A stretch of DNA of 64,000 nt, from assembly GCA_001465935.1 (NCBI GenBank), contig LNKV01000033.1:744001-808000 (forward strand). The letters are read 5' to 3'. The notes under the pieces are model-generated. The model had not been told where the DNA came from. It saw only the letters and a list, made by a program, of their open reading frames with translations, and made no database searches. Shown in pieces: positions 33,402 through 44,101 of this stretch (its first letter is position 1; every line of letters begins with the position of its first letter). Position numbers and translations under genes: made by a program. The DNA comes from Clarireedia homoeocarpa (Eukaryota > Ascomycota > Leotiomycetes > Helotiales > Rutstroemiaceae).

Positions 33402-35799
33402 ATGCCACCCAAGGCTTCTGCAGCTAAGAAGGAGAGGCTTACTCTGGCGCAATTATGTTCCTACGATGACATTCTAACAGATGCGCTGGTCGATCAGGTA
33501 AGTGTTTCATACCTCAGACGTTTATTTCTGAGTTCGCTGCTCAATCACAACACAGGTGTATTACTGGACCAAGATTCGCAAGAATCGCAGTGCATACCAT
33601 TCTTCTCGAGGCATTCGCGAAGAGGATGTGACCAAAATCCTTCAGAATGCGGTTATTATCGAGAAAAACACTTCGAAAGCGGAGTCGCAGCTTTTGGAAC
33701 TGCAAGGTCTGAAAAAGTTCCAACAGAACCTGAAAACAGAAAAGGAGAAGGAGGACTTCAGGCGCCATTTGAAGAAATATATCAACATCTATCTGCCTGA
33801 CTGCCCGTTTGAGGTTTCGAGCACGAATCGTTATACTATGGTTACACATGAAGCTTCGGTCGTCGCACGGAGAGATATAAGCAAGGGGGAAGTGATCAAA
33901 TATCTCTGCGGTGTTCAGGTTATTATGACTCCGGAAGAGGAGGCGCACATCGGTCTCAGTCGGCGAGATTTCAGCATTGTAATTTCGAGTCGCAACAAAA
34001 CCGCATCCCTTTTCCTTGGACCGGCTAGATTCGCCAACCATGACTGCGACGCAAATGCCAGGCTTATGACGACTGGAAGCGCAGGAATGCAAATTATTGC
34101 AGTTCGGGATATCGACGTTGGCGAAGAAATCACGGTCACATATGGAGACAACTATTTTGGAGAGGACAACTGCGAATGTCTATGCAGGACCTGTGAAGAG
34201 AAGTGTCGCAATGGATGGGCACAGGGCATCGACAAAGATGATGCATCTGTTCCTAAATTATCGATTGAAAAAGAACCGTCACAACCTGAAGGGGTCATGT
34301 ATCAATTCAGACGCAGGCGTCGATTTGCATCAACTGCCTCTTCTCAAGCAGAGTCTATGACACCAGACATAAACTTGAGGCCTCATGTACCGAAGTCAAC
34401 TGCCAGGTCAGCCTCGTCGATCTATGGACTTTCTCCAGGTGTTGTTTCGCCACTACCTAACTCACCGCGGACCATTACCAAGCGCAAGAGAGACACTGAG
34501 GATAATGAACAATCGCCGACCAAAATTATGAAGTGTGCAAGTGAATCAAATGACGAACATAGATCACCATCGAACACTCCGAAGAAACGGCATTCACCTA
34601 GAGATGTTGCTGATGAGTCGCCGTCTTCTCAATTACAAGAATCTATGAAAAATCAGGATTCAGAAGGCATGTTATCAAGCACCCTCTCAGACGAACAAGC
34701 GATTGTAGTCGATACGACTGTGCTTCCAACGACATTGGAAGAAATAACAAGCAGGAGAAACTCGGCGTCTCCTCAGTCGACCCGGAGCATTATCAAGCAA
34801 GAGAGTCACTCTATGCATGAAGCGCAATCGCCATTTGGAACACCCATAAATTCCAGGATGGATGTCATTGTGAAAGTTGAAGAGTGTAACTTAGTGGCAC
34901 CGGAATCGGTTGGGTGTGGCTCTTCGGTCTCAGGCTCTGTTGTGGAGTCAAGAAGAGAAAGCTTTTCCCCTCCGTCTTCGGCTGAAGCCATGGTCGACAC
35001 CGATGCAACTTCTGTCGATGATGATACTATTGTTGTTCAGCAGCAGAAGCCTCTTTCTACTAACAGATTAAAGTCAACGGTCAACATAACTGATTCCACG
35101 AGCGATAGTCTACCTCCAGCCAAAGGGTCATGGGGAGGACGACGAAGAGGTTCTTTGTGGAACGCCGAAAAGAAAGCCAGGGCTGAAGCGGCCAAACGGG
35201 CAAAAGCGGTGTCTCAGGAAGAGATACCTCAAAATACAGTACAAGACGACCAAACCTCAGTACTCTCTGAACTAGGGTCTGATCTCGACTTGGATGATTC
35301 CACTATGTCGATAGTGAAGAGAGTCTCCCAGCCTCGAAAGCGACGGAAGAAGGGAACTCTTGTTCCTCCAAGTACGGATCTTGATCATGCACCCTCTGTA
35401 CGGAGACCCGGAGATTATGTCCTTACCCCTGCACTGCTTGCTGAGCCTGCGTCGGCGTGGATTAACTGCAAGATATGTGAGGATTCATTCGTCCAAAAGG
35501 ATGCCTACTTTACTCGATCATCTTGTCCCAGATGTGAGAGACATAGCAAGCTGTACGGTTATATGTGGCCAAAGACGGACAAGGAGGGAAAGCACGATGA
35601 GGAAGAACGAGTTACAGACCACCGAACCGTACATCGGTTTGTCAATTTCACAGAAGAGAGAATGATCAGGAGGAAAAATGGTCGGGGTTCGACTGACAGC
35701 CGGGAAATCACCAAGGAAGCGAGCGTGGTTCCGTCTGAGAAAAAGGAGGAAGTGCTAGGGCGACGTAGTTCCAGATCTAGGGCCAGAACGAAGAGGTAG
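33402..35799 (+). CDS. set9: Histone H4-K20 methyltransferase Set9
   Basis: This chromatin enzyme methylates lysine 20 of histone H4 and is linked to the DNA-damage checkpoint in fission yeast. Two exons (33402-33497, 33556-35799) are joined across a 58-bp intron (GTAAGT...CACAG) to give DQVYYWTK. The product is 779 residues. The N-terminal helical region (LTLAQLCSYDDILTDALVDQ) and a SET domain at about 125-235 follow the Suv4-20 pattern. Cofactor and substrate motifs are FANHDCDANA (about 191-200) and ITVTYGDNYF. A Cys-rich post-SET region (CECLCRTC) follows. Residues 270-630 are Ser/Pro-rich and probably disordered. A C-terminal Cys-rich module (CKICEDSF...CPRC) is retained. Confidence 0.93.
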
Positions 35800-38029
35800 G
35801 CCTACGGTGTAAGAATATTGTAAGATAGATCACGGCAGTTTAGATGATGATAATGCTGTCAGGGTTTCAGGCTGCAACATGCCTGTAGAAGGAAGCTTGG
35901 TGTTTGGGCATGATATTGATGATATGTGGACGAATTAACTCGTAGCGAGGTTCTGATTATTTGAGCATGGTATTTCCTGCTTGGGCATTGTCTGTACGAT
36001 AGAATAGATAAGAAGGAGTCACGAATGGACGAATGTCGACTTGAGGCAGCCTCGTCTTTTACATTTTTCCGACACTCAATTTTATTTGCCTGACAGCAAC
36101 CACAAGAGTACTTTTGAGCTAGTATCCGGAACGGTTGGACAATTCCACCAGATTTTGACCTTTCTCGTTTGAGCTTATTCTTACTTCCATCCATCGCCCA
36201 TTTCTGAGCCTACACGTCTCTCCAAACAAACATGATCTGGGGTCAGCACATTTTCGCGCGGAACAATGCATCCGCACGGAGGTTCTCTTCTCGCATTGGT
36301 TCGCTCGTAACGCGTAAGCGTATTCGGAGAAAATATAAATGACGTTTTTGTGCATGGTAGGATGTTACAGTGGCTTCGGGGCTCTTATTCTTCCATCGAA
36401 GCAATAAAACCCTATCGTATGAAAAGATCAATGTCGCATCTCGCTCTCGCATGCATTGAAATATTTTTTTTTGATGCGATTGTTACTGCTTTAAGACTCT
36501 CGTTTGATAAGTTATGCCATGTTGAGACGCCCAGAGCACTGCCACGTGCCAAGAAATGTAGGAAGAGAGGGAAGCACTTTGGAATAAAGGGTGATGACTA
36601 CCAGCTGACTGTAATCATCGGCATGGCTTTTTATCTTTTCCTGTCATACTGCAGCGGTGCCAAATGATGAAGATACATGGTCTCGCGGACACGCGACAGC
36701 TTTTATATGTCCCGAATGCGATAATTACCCTTCTTTATTCTCTTCACCGTACCGTACCGTACCTCCGCAAACGGGTTGGAAGTGGCACACGGTAATCTAG
36801 AAGATCGCGAGAATGGCCCAAAGTGAGTAAATGCAGCAAGCCAATGGATAATTGACGCCTATCCACTCCCGCCGGGATTCGACCGGTCCTGGTAGACATT
36901 TTGGATGGGGCGGCAAAGACGATCAGCGATGGATCCAAGCCACTTCCAGTTCCCCTTGCCCCGCCAAGAAAGACTGTAATGGGCGCGGGTCAAGCTGTAT
37001 GTCAAAACCGACCGGGAATCGCAAAGCACATGTGGGCTCCATCCACATTTCACATCAACATTGTGTTAAGGGGGGGGAGGGGGTGTTCGTTGACATTGGC
37101 AAAGGAACGCAGAACGAGGATGAGGATGAGGATGAGGATGAGGATGGGAAGTAGAACGTAAGAAAGGGGAGAAGCGTGGAAGTCGAAACACCGCTCTGAA
37201 ATTGGGAGTGGTAGTCGTCGTAAGCCTCTCGTCTAACCCTCTCAGGACCAGTCGGGACACGGAAAAACGGTCTGCAATTCGCCCTTTCAAAGGTTGAACT
37301 CCACAGTCTCTTGGCATACGCTTAAAGCCTACGTCGTCTTGGCACCGAGGAAATGGCTTTATGGCCTTTACTTGATTTGATCGTATTATTCCCGTCTGTC
37401 AGCTATTATAAGACGGTTCCACACAAGTCGAATGAATGTCCCCTACTCGTAGGTTGGAAGTAGATTGGAAGTAGATTGGACCCAAGCATCCTACCGATAC
37501 GCGCATTCATACGAAAGCAGTCGGTCTCTTCTTGCACTTAGTAGTGTTTTTGGCTCAAGCTCGAGTCTTCTTCTCACTTTCCTCTTCATCTCTTCTCCGC
37601 TCCCCAGACTGAAAGGGGTGAATATATCCTTCGTCCAGAACAATCTTCCATCACATACCACGACCGCTCGATCTTTCTTTCTACACCACACCACCTCCAT
37701 TTCACGATACATGACGCTTCCTTCAATTCTTGTTATATATTAATCTTCGTGTTGGACATTGTTAGATCACATAGAATCTCTTATTAATCAACCTTTCACG
37801 CGCTGTATCGACTCCAAAGCTTCGTTCTTGCGAGTTCATTGATTCAAGAGGCTGCCTTATTTATAAAAGACGTACGTCATCACTTCGACTCTAACGAAAG
37901 CGCGCCTCGACTTCGATACGATTTCTGCGCTGTTGGGAAGTGTGAAAACAACTCCTCGGATTGAAGAACCCGGTACGAATAGGCGCGAATGATTGGATTT
38001 TGGTTGTGAAGGAGGTCAATTAAATCAAC
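35800..38029. other. Intergenic 2.2 kb, no gene seen
   Basis: This stretch holds the 3' end of set9 and a long upstream region of the PAP2 gene. Short frames (36350-36667, 36852-37154 and others) lack family signatures. GAGGAT occurs about five times in tandem at 37117-37146. The last 600 bp are pyrimidine-rich in places and look like a long leader or promoter. ACCGT units repeat near 36745. Confidence 0.5.
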
Positions 38030-39369
38030 ATGGCAAACACGGCCATTCCTAATGGCGATCCACAATGGAATAGTAAACCTCAGTTCAAACTGCCAGGATG
38101 GGCAGAACCTCTGGTGGGCTTCTATACTCTAGGACACATGATTATATGCTAACATATCCCTCGCAGATGGTTGCTAGTATTTTGTTTGGGTCAATGGTGA
38201 TTACAAGACGGCGCGGTTACAGGATATTTGACAGGAGAGGGCCAGACTATGGACTTTTGAACGAAGACCCGGATTCCGCGCGATCCTCTGATGATTTACT
38301 ATCACGAGACTACATGATGGGACAAGACGATGAGATGGATTCTATAACAGCGATGAAAAGCCCTCCGAAGAAGAGACGATGCTGCGGGATGAATATCCTA
38401 ACACCAAATACCTCTCGATTTAAGGACTCTTATCATAGCAGGATACTACAAAAGTTCCCTTTCTTGATTGAAATGTTTTATTGGATCATCACGTATGCAT
38501 TTTACCGATGTACGAAAATATTATCACAAGCAATGTTCTCCGAGATAGGAATTTGGGATGTGGCTCAGGATCATGGATTGGCTATTTTGGAGTTTGAGCA
38601 GTTCTCCTGGCTAAGCTTCCTTTGGCCGGTGCGTGAGCAGAACGTACAGAAGTGGTTCTTGAATGGACATGGGACATTATTGACGATTTTAAATCGATCT
38701 TATGCCCTAATTCATATCCCAGGAACTGTTGGGTAAGAAGCAAATCTCCATAGTTTGAGGAGACTCCATTGACTGACTCTATTTAGATTCATTGCATGGT
38801 GGTACCATGTAGCGCCCTCACACGCAACTTTTGCAACGGTCCGAAGAACCATGACACTCACCAATCTTTTGGCATTCTGCATATTCATCATTTACCCCTG
38901 CATGCCTCCAAGACTTCTGCCACCGCAGTATGGATTCCTCGACAGCGTCGGACGTAACAATGCACAAAGTGTTTGGATGCAAGGAAATTACGTGAACTCT
39001 TTAGCCGCCATGCCTTCCATGCACTTTGGATATGCATTCTGCATCGGTTGTACCATGGTGTACCACTCGGGCATATTCCGCCGTAACCTCGAAACTGGTG
39101 AAGTGCGCAAAAACAAGTTCTGGGCTATCTTCTACGTTCTGCTAGGTATCGCTTACCCACTATACATCTTGATCACAATTGTCGCGACTGCAAACCATTA
39201 TTATCTGGATGCTTGTGTGGCATTTTTCGTCGCCATCACGGGATTCTTGTGTAATAGAATCTTCCTCGTGTTACTACCTATCGAGGATCTCTTGTTCTGG
39301 TGCTTGAGATTAGAGAAGCCGATTCCAACGACGGGAGATAGGTTCAGGAAGAGAGTCGCCCGTTCATAA
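38030..39369 (+). CDS. PAP2-family integral membrane protein
   Basis: Three exons (38030-38113, 38167-38732, 38787-39369) join in frame to 410 residues. The introns are 53 and 54 bp. The start is MANTAIPNGD. There are about six membrane segments, for example VASILFGSMVI, FLIEMFYWIITYAFYRC, LLAFCIFIIYPCM and FWAIFYVLLGIAYPLYI. The phosphatase signature is present as AAMPSMHFGYAF (His296) and ATANHYYLDA (His354, Asp358), the active-site triad layout of the PAP2_3/inositol-phosphorylceramide-synthase-like group. It may act on a lipid phosphate or phosphosphingolipid in the endomembrane system. A cytosolic loop with acidic and Lys/Arg clusters sits at about 50-105. The substrate is unknown. Confidence 0.83.
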
Positions 39370-39975
39370 AAAATGCATCAATATTGGCAGGCAAATATAC
39401 GGCGTTTGTTAGGTGTGTGGGAGTTGGCTTTGGGCCGGTATATATAGAACTATTTTTAACTTTTATTAGTAGAGAGAGGTTTGGATACCAAATATGCATG
39501 GACCAATGGCGCCCTGAAACATTTCACGAAAATAATAATACTCATAAATCCTCGTTCCTGGTGCTATTGTGCGAGTGGAATATGATAAAATCAAACCGAG
39601 AGCGGCGATAACGATGTCTTGATGTTGGCGGATATCATCAGCCTCAAATCCACATCAATCCTCGGGTACCTGAAGCTAACAAATACTTATACATTGATGA
39701 TCTTTAAAGTGGTTAGCCAATGAATACGACTGTGGCTGTTCTTCAGCCTCATGCGCAAGGCCGATAGATATAGCAGCTGAAGCTGTTTTTATGGGCCTGG
39801 GGAAAGCATCGCGTTCTGTTGTGTTTTTTGTTGTTTACAACTTACCCAATTCTAATTGTCAATTTTCAGTGTTCCAATCTATACTCACCCGCTGATTTGC
39901 ATAATTCTCCCTTGTTTCTGTCTGTCTTTAAATTAATAGGTTTCTTCGCGTTTTCTTTTTATTTCAATTTCAATC
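39370..39975. other. Intergenic, no gene seen
   Basis: This 606-bp stretch is AT-rich, especially the last 150 bp before the BTB gene, which look like a leader. No conserved frame is visible. Confidence 0.5.
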
Positions 39976-41036
39976 ATGTCGTCGGCTGGAGAACTATACG
40001 CGGCATCTGGTGACCCAAGTGAGGTACAACCGGACGTCGAGATGGCTGGTGGGGATGAATTAATAGTGGAGATGGGCTCGAGACCGGATACGGGCGCAAC
40101 AGCTCTAGACGGGATTGGTGATCTTCCAAACTTAGAATCAATGGATGATGCTCCGGCGCGTGTTACCTATATCCATTACCTGAGGAGTCCGGTCATTGGG
40201 TTGCTGGTGGGACAGGGAGATCAACAGGCGCTGTTGACGGCGCATCAAGCGTTGCTTGTCAAGAGTCCTTGGTTTGCGGATGCGTGTGCGAAGTTTGGTG
40301 ATAATGTTTCGGTAGGTGTTTGGTTCCCTTCTCGAGTCGAGGTTAGGCGACTGAATTGAAGAGTCCATGAGCAGAATACTGATAAATCAATCCACACAGG
40401 AACGACGAATCGACCTCATAGACGAAGACCTCGATGCCGTCGGCTGTTTCCTCGAATACCTTTACACGGGGGACTACTTCCCGCGCAAGATCCCCGGCAC
40501 GCGCGACCTCGAAACGGACGCTGATACGCCAACCGTTGACGAAACCGGCGACCAATTGCTCAAACACGCACGGGTCTACACACTAGCCAATACGCTCAAT
40601 CTCCCTGAATTGAAATCCCTTGCCTCGTCGAAGATCCATTGTGTTAACTCGACGGCGAAGGGCGAGATCGCGTATGCGAGATACGTGTATGCGAATACGG
40701 AGAAGGATGATCAGACGATTCGAGCGCCGGTAGCGAATTTCTGGGCGACGAGGTCGCATGTGCTTAGGAGTGAGGCGGAGGACGAGTTTAAACAGATGTG
40801 TTTGAATTTCCCGCAATTTGGATACGATGTACTCAGTAGGTTTCCTATTTATATAATTTTTTTTGGGTCCCTCTCTCCTTGTTGGGACTGCGTGGGGTGT
40901 ATACGGGGATTTTATGCTGATATATTATCCTCTAGCTCGTGTCTTGGACGAGAAACTCAAAAAAGACAAGAACGACAAAACACATCCTTCGGCGCCGGGA
41001 AGCTCGAGGAAGAGACCGCGTCAAAGTGGGATTTAA
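39976..41036 (+). CDS. BTB/POZ-domain protein
   Basis: Three exons (39976-40311, 40400-40835, 40936-41036) join in frame to 290 residues. The introns are 88 and 100 bp. The N-terminal 65 residues are acidic and disordered. A BTB fold follows, with LLTAHQALLVKSPWFADACA, a splice, then ERRIDLIDEDLDAVGCFLEYLYTGDY, matching the conserved H...S..F and YLYTG..Y positions. An insert with Pro and Thr interrupts the fold after DYFP. A BACK-like helical part (ARVYTLANTLNLPELKSLA) continues to the end, which is a basic tail (SSRKRPRQSG). Such fungal BTB proteins are often Cul3 adaptors or of unknown role. No Kelch or zinc finger is present. Confidence 0.82.
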
Positions 41037-42220
41037 TGGGGTGGAGAACGAACGGGAGAATATATATATGGGAAATATGGTTTACTAGAGGTCATATCAT
41101 GGTGTAAAATTGGACGGTGGTGGTTATCCTTGTACTTATGGAAAGTGTATTCGAAGAAGATGATGATTACATTTACCGCTAAATATTTTTTACTCCTACT
41201 ATTCCTAGCTTTGACAGAGGCGAATCGCTACTTTCTGAATGCGTTCCAGGGATCGGGCGATGGGAGGTTGTTCCAATTGGGAGATATATCTTCACGCTGC
41301 AGTTCTCGGTTTCTTTTTATCTGCTCATGTGCTGTGCTGTGCTGTGCTGTGGTGCACTGGAAGATCGGACTGGCGTGGTGCTATTTCTGGGGTATATGGG
41401 AAAGATGGTCTATGAACGCTGGCTCATCTTCTACTCATCACTGTTCACAAGCAAAGGAAAGAAGATGAAGTGCCAAAACTCTCTAGCATCGCATTCTCCA
41501 AGACAGTACACCCTCCTCGCAAATACGGAATGATACGTCCAATGCTCGTCCTCCCGTCCACTTCGTTGAAACCCCACTTTCCCCCTATCTTTCCTCGGCA
41601 GCTACTGTAGCTCCACCCACCCTGAAATGCTCTTCTAGTCCATGCTCTCGAGAAGCTCCACTTTTCAATGTTGTTTTCCTTTGCCCCTAAGGAGTCAAGC
41701 GAGCTCGGCCTTCTTTTCATCACTGCTGAGCTTGAGTATGCTGGCTGCTTGTATGAACTCCCTATTATATGCTCAGGTTGCAGAATTTATAATGATTGAC
41801 ATCTGTCTCGGGATCAAAACGAAGACTTGAGGCTTCTCGTCCTACTGTAAAGGAGTACAGATGTGCTGTCAAAGTGCACGGTAAACAACACTACTGAAGC
41901 TACTGTCCAAGGAAGAGAATAAAGCAGAGAGAAGAGAATGTTGATTGTAGACATCTAAACTACTGCTAGATATAGGTGGAATACCGGAACGTAAAAACAA
42001 TAAACCGACTACGTACAGCACAGGTTCAGCCCCATTACACTACTTGGGGAATCAGCAAGGGAAGCCAATAGACGGCTAAAGCATAGCCCCATTGAGGCGG
42101 ATTTAGCTCAGCGTTTGTACAAAGTCATTCCTATCTCTACATTTGCTCTCTCTTAGTTTGCGTAATCTCAAGCTTAGGTACCATCCTCGTTCAGACGAAA
42201 ACTAAGCTATCCATTTTAGC
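41037..42220. other. Intergenic 1.2 kb, no gene seen
   Basis: A GTGCT-type pentamer repeats about four times near 41332-41352. Short frames (41130-41468, 41642-41830) have no domain. The 200 bp before 42221 are presumed promoter of the HET gene. Confidence 0.5.
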
Positions 42221-44101
42221 ATGCCAATTCTGAAAGGTGCTCGAGGCCTTATGGATCAATTATTTCATCGAAATCGCTCGATATCAGATTATACACCTTT
42301 ACGTCGAGAGTACCGTGAAATCAGGCTCGCCTCCTTGAAGCCCGGTGACCCAGAGGATGATATCCAATTGAGTTTGTCCGCCATCTCCTTAGATGATGGC
42401 CCTAAGTACGTTGCGCTATCGTACGTATGGGGAGACCTTGATGATACATATCAGATAAACCTGAATGGACAAGCTTTCCAAGTGACAAGAAATCTCAGAG
42501 ATGCCCTGATACGACTGCGACAGCCTAAGCAAGGCAAGGCTCAAACTATCTGGGTTGATGCGATATGTATTGACCAGGCCAATGTTCTTGAACGAAACTC
42601 TCAGGTGCTGTTGATGGGAAGCATCTATCAACAGTGTACACGCTGTGTTGTATGGCTCGGAGAGGAAGATAGTGCCACTGAAGACGCGCTGGAATTTATT
42701 AAATGGATGGCCAGCGACAAGCACATATTGGAATGGCCATGCTTTCAGAAGATACCCAATGCTACACTCAACATATATCTCCCCGATGGCCTTGGGGAGC
42801 TATTTGAAGATGAGGACGACCTTGAAAGCCCATTAGCTTTGAAACTCTTTATGGAGAGACCATGGTGGTTCCGCACTTGGACAGTACAGGAGATAGTCTT
42901 ACCCAAGAAGGTCCAAATCCTGTGCGGAAAGTACGAAATCGGCTGGGAAGAGATAGTAAGAGCGTCCTCAGCGGTAACGAAGCATTGGAAGACTTGCTGT
43001 ACAGCTCATTACTGCGGTTTGGGACAGTTCCAAGGCAGCATCTTTGCTTCTTTCGCAGATTATGTGGATACCATCCAAACTCTTCGGAATACATTCAAGG
43101 AGCATCAAGAGAGCGACTTAATCCGTCTACTTGCTGACTTCAGATCTCGATTAGCAAGTTGTAGCCATGACAAAGTCTACGCGTTCTTAGGTCTCACTTC
43201 TCAACGGGTACGAGCTGGTATTGTACCTAATTACGACTTAGAAGTAGGGGCGGTGTTTGCTCAGCCTGTTATAGGAGACATGCAGATGAGCTTATCATAT
43301 CAAGCTCTCGGGCATGTTCTGGAGAATCAGCCATCGATGCTGCTTCCATCATGGGTACCTGACTGGTCATCTGCTCCTCGAGACTGGGCCAACCAGCGTT
43401 GGCGCCTCGCGCGATACTGGCTCTTCAATGCGTCAGCAGATATCGCGAGGACGGGGGAAGTACATGAAAATAAGGTGATTCGTGAACCCGGGATAAAGTA
43501 CGATGAGATAATCCAAGTTGGTGATTTGGTGACTGGGCCTACCTCGAATCGTCTCGCCCTCCTTGGTCTTGAGGCATGGGGCCAACTCATTCAACTAAAA
43601 GAAAATCCCGAGAGGAAATACTCGGAAACAGACACAATTATGACAGCCTTCTGCAAAACTATGCTCATGGATAGCTACATTTTTGGCGGAAGAGGAATGA
43701 GGGCCAACGAAAATGTTCTCAAATGCTGGGATCAGTGGTGGCAGATAATGTGTCGCAACTCAGAATTCATGCCAGACCCTAACGACGAGGGGGCTAGCTT
43801 TTTCAATAGTATCAGCTATACAGTCATATCATCTATTCTCTGGCGCCGCTTCTTCGTTACCAAGAGTGGTGCGTTTGGTCTAGGTCCTTCTGACACGCAA
43901 GTCACAGACGAGGTGTTCATAATCCAGGGTGGCAGACAGCCCCTAGTTCTCCGCAAATCAACAACTACATTCGCTCCACCAGGAGCTGATAAGGCCCAGA
44001 TATGCCATGCGCTTGTGGGCGATTGCTATGTTCACGGCATCATGGATGGCGAAGCGGCTCAAGGATTGAAAGCGGATCCAAAGGACGTCTTCATCGTATG
44101 A
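42221..44101 (+). CDS. HET-domain protein (heterokaryon-incompatibility family)
   Basis: A single exon of 626 residues starts at the first ATG (MPILKGARGL). The HET domain covers about residues 63-225. Its three motifs are YVALSYVWGD, TIWVDAICIDQ...ERNSQVLLMGSIY and PWWFRTWTVQE. The domain is found in proteins that trigger cell death when unlike hyphae fuse, probably through TIR-like chemistry in some members. The C-terminal 400 residues are typical of this family and hold no NACHT or repeat domain. It ends in GADKAQICHALVGDCYVHGIMDGEA, a closing region common in HET proteins. It stands alone, with large gene-free flanks on both sides, as accessory genes often do. Specific function cannot be told. 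Confidence 0.9.
   Translation: MPILKGARGLMDQLFHRNRSISDYTPLRREYREIRLASLKPGDPEDDIQLSLSAISLDDGPKYVALSYVWGDLDDTYQINLNGQAFQVTRNLRDALIRLRQPKQGKAQTIWVDAICIDQANVLERNSQVLLMGSIYQQCTRCVVWLGEEDSATEDALEFIKWMASDKHILEWPCFQKIPNATLNIYLPDGLGELFEDEDDLESPLALKLFMERPWWFRTWTVQEIVLPKKVQILCGKYEIGWEEIVRASSAVTKHWKTCCTAHYCGLGQFQGSIFASFADYVDTIQTLRNTFKEHQESDLIRLLADFRSRLASCSHDKVYAFLGLTSQRVRAGIVPNYDLEVGAVFAQPVIGDMQMSLSYQALGHVLENQPSMLLPSWVPDWSSAPRDWANQRWRLARYWLFNASADIARTGEVHENKVIREPGIKYDEIIQVGDLVTGPTSNRLALLGLEAWGQLIQLKENPERKYSETDTIMTAFCKTMLMDSYIFGGRGMRANENVLKCWDQWWQIMCRNSEFMPDPNDEGASFFNSISYTVISSILWRRFFVTKSGAFGLGPSDTQVTDEVFIIQGGRQPLVLRKSTTTFAPPGADKAQICHALVGDCYVHGIMDGEAAQGLKADPKDVFIV

Noticed and set aside
36865..36900. tRNA-like T-arm (minus strand CCGGTCGAATCCCGG)
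   Set aside because: No matching acceptor stem, D-arm or anticodon arm could be formed with flanking sequence.
36852..37317. Overlapping frames over the GAGGAT repeat
   Set aside because: The repeat itself gives long acidic or Met-Arg runs. No homologous protein pattern is seen.
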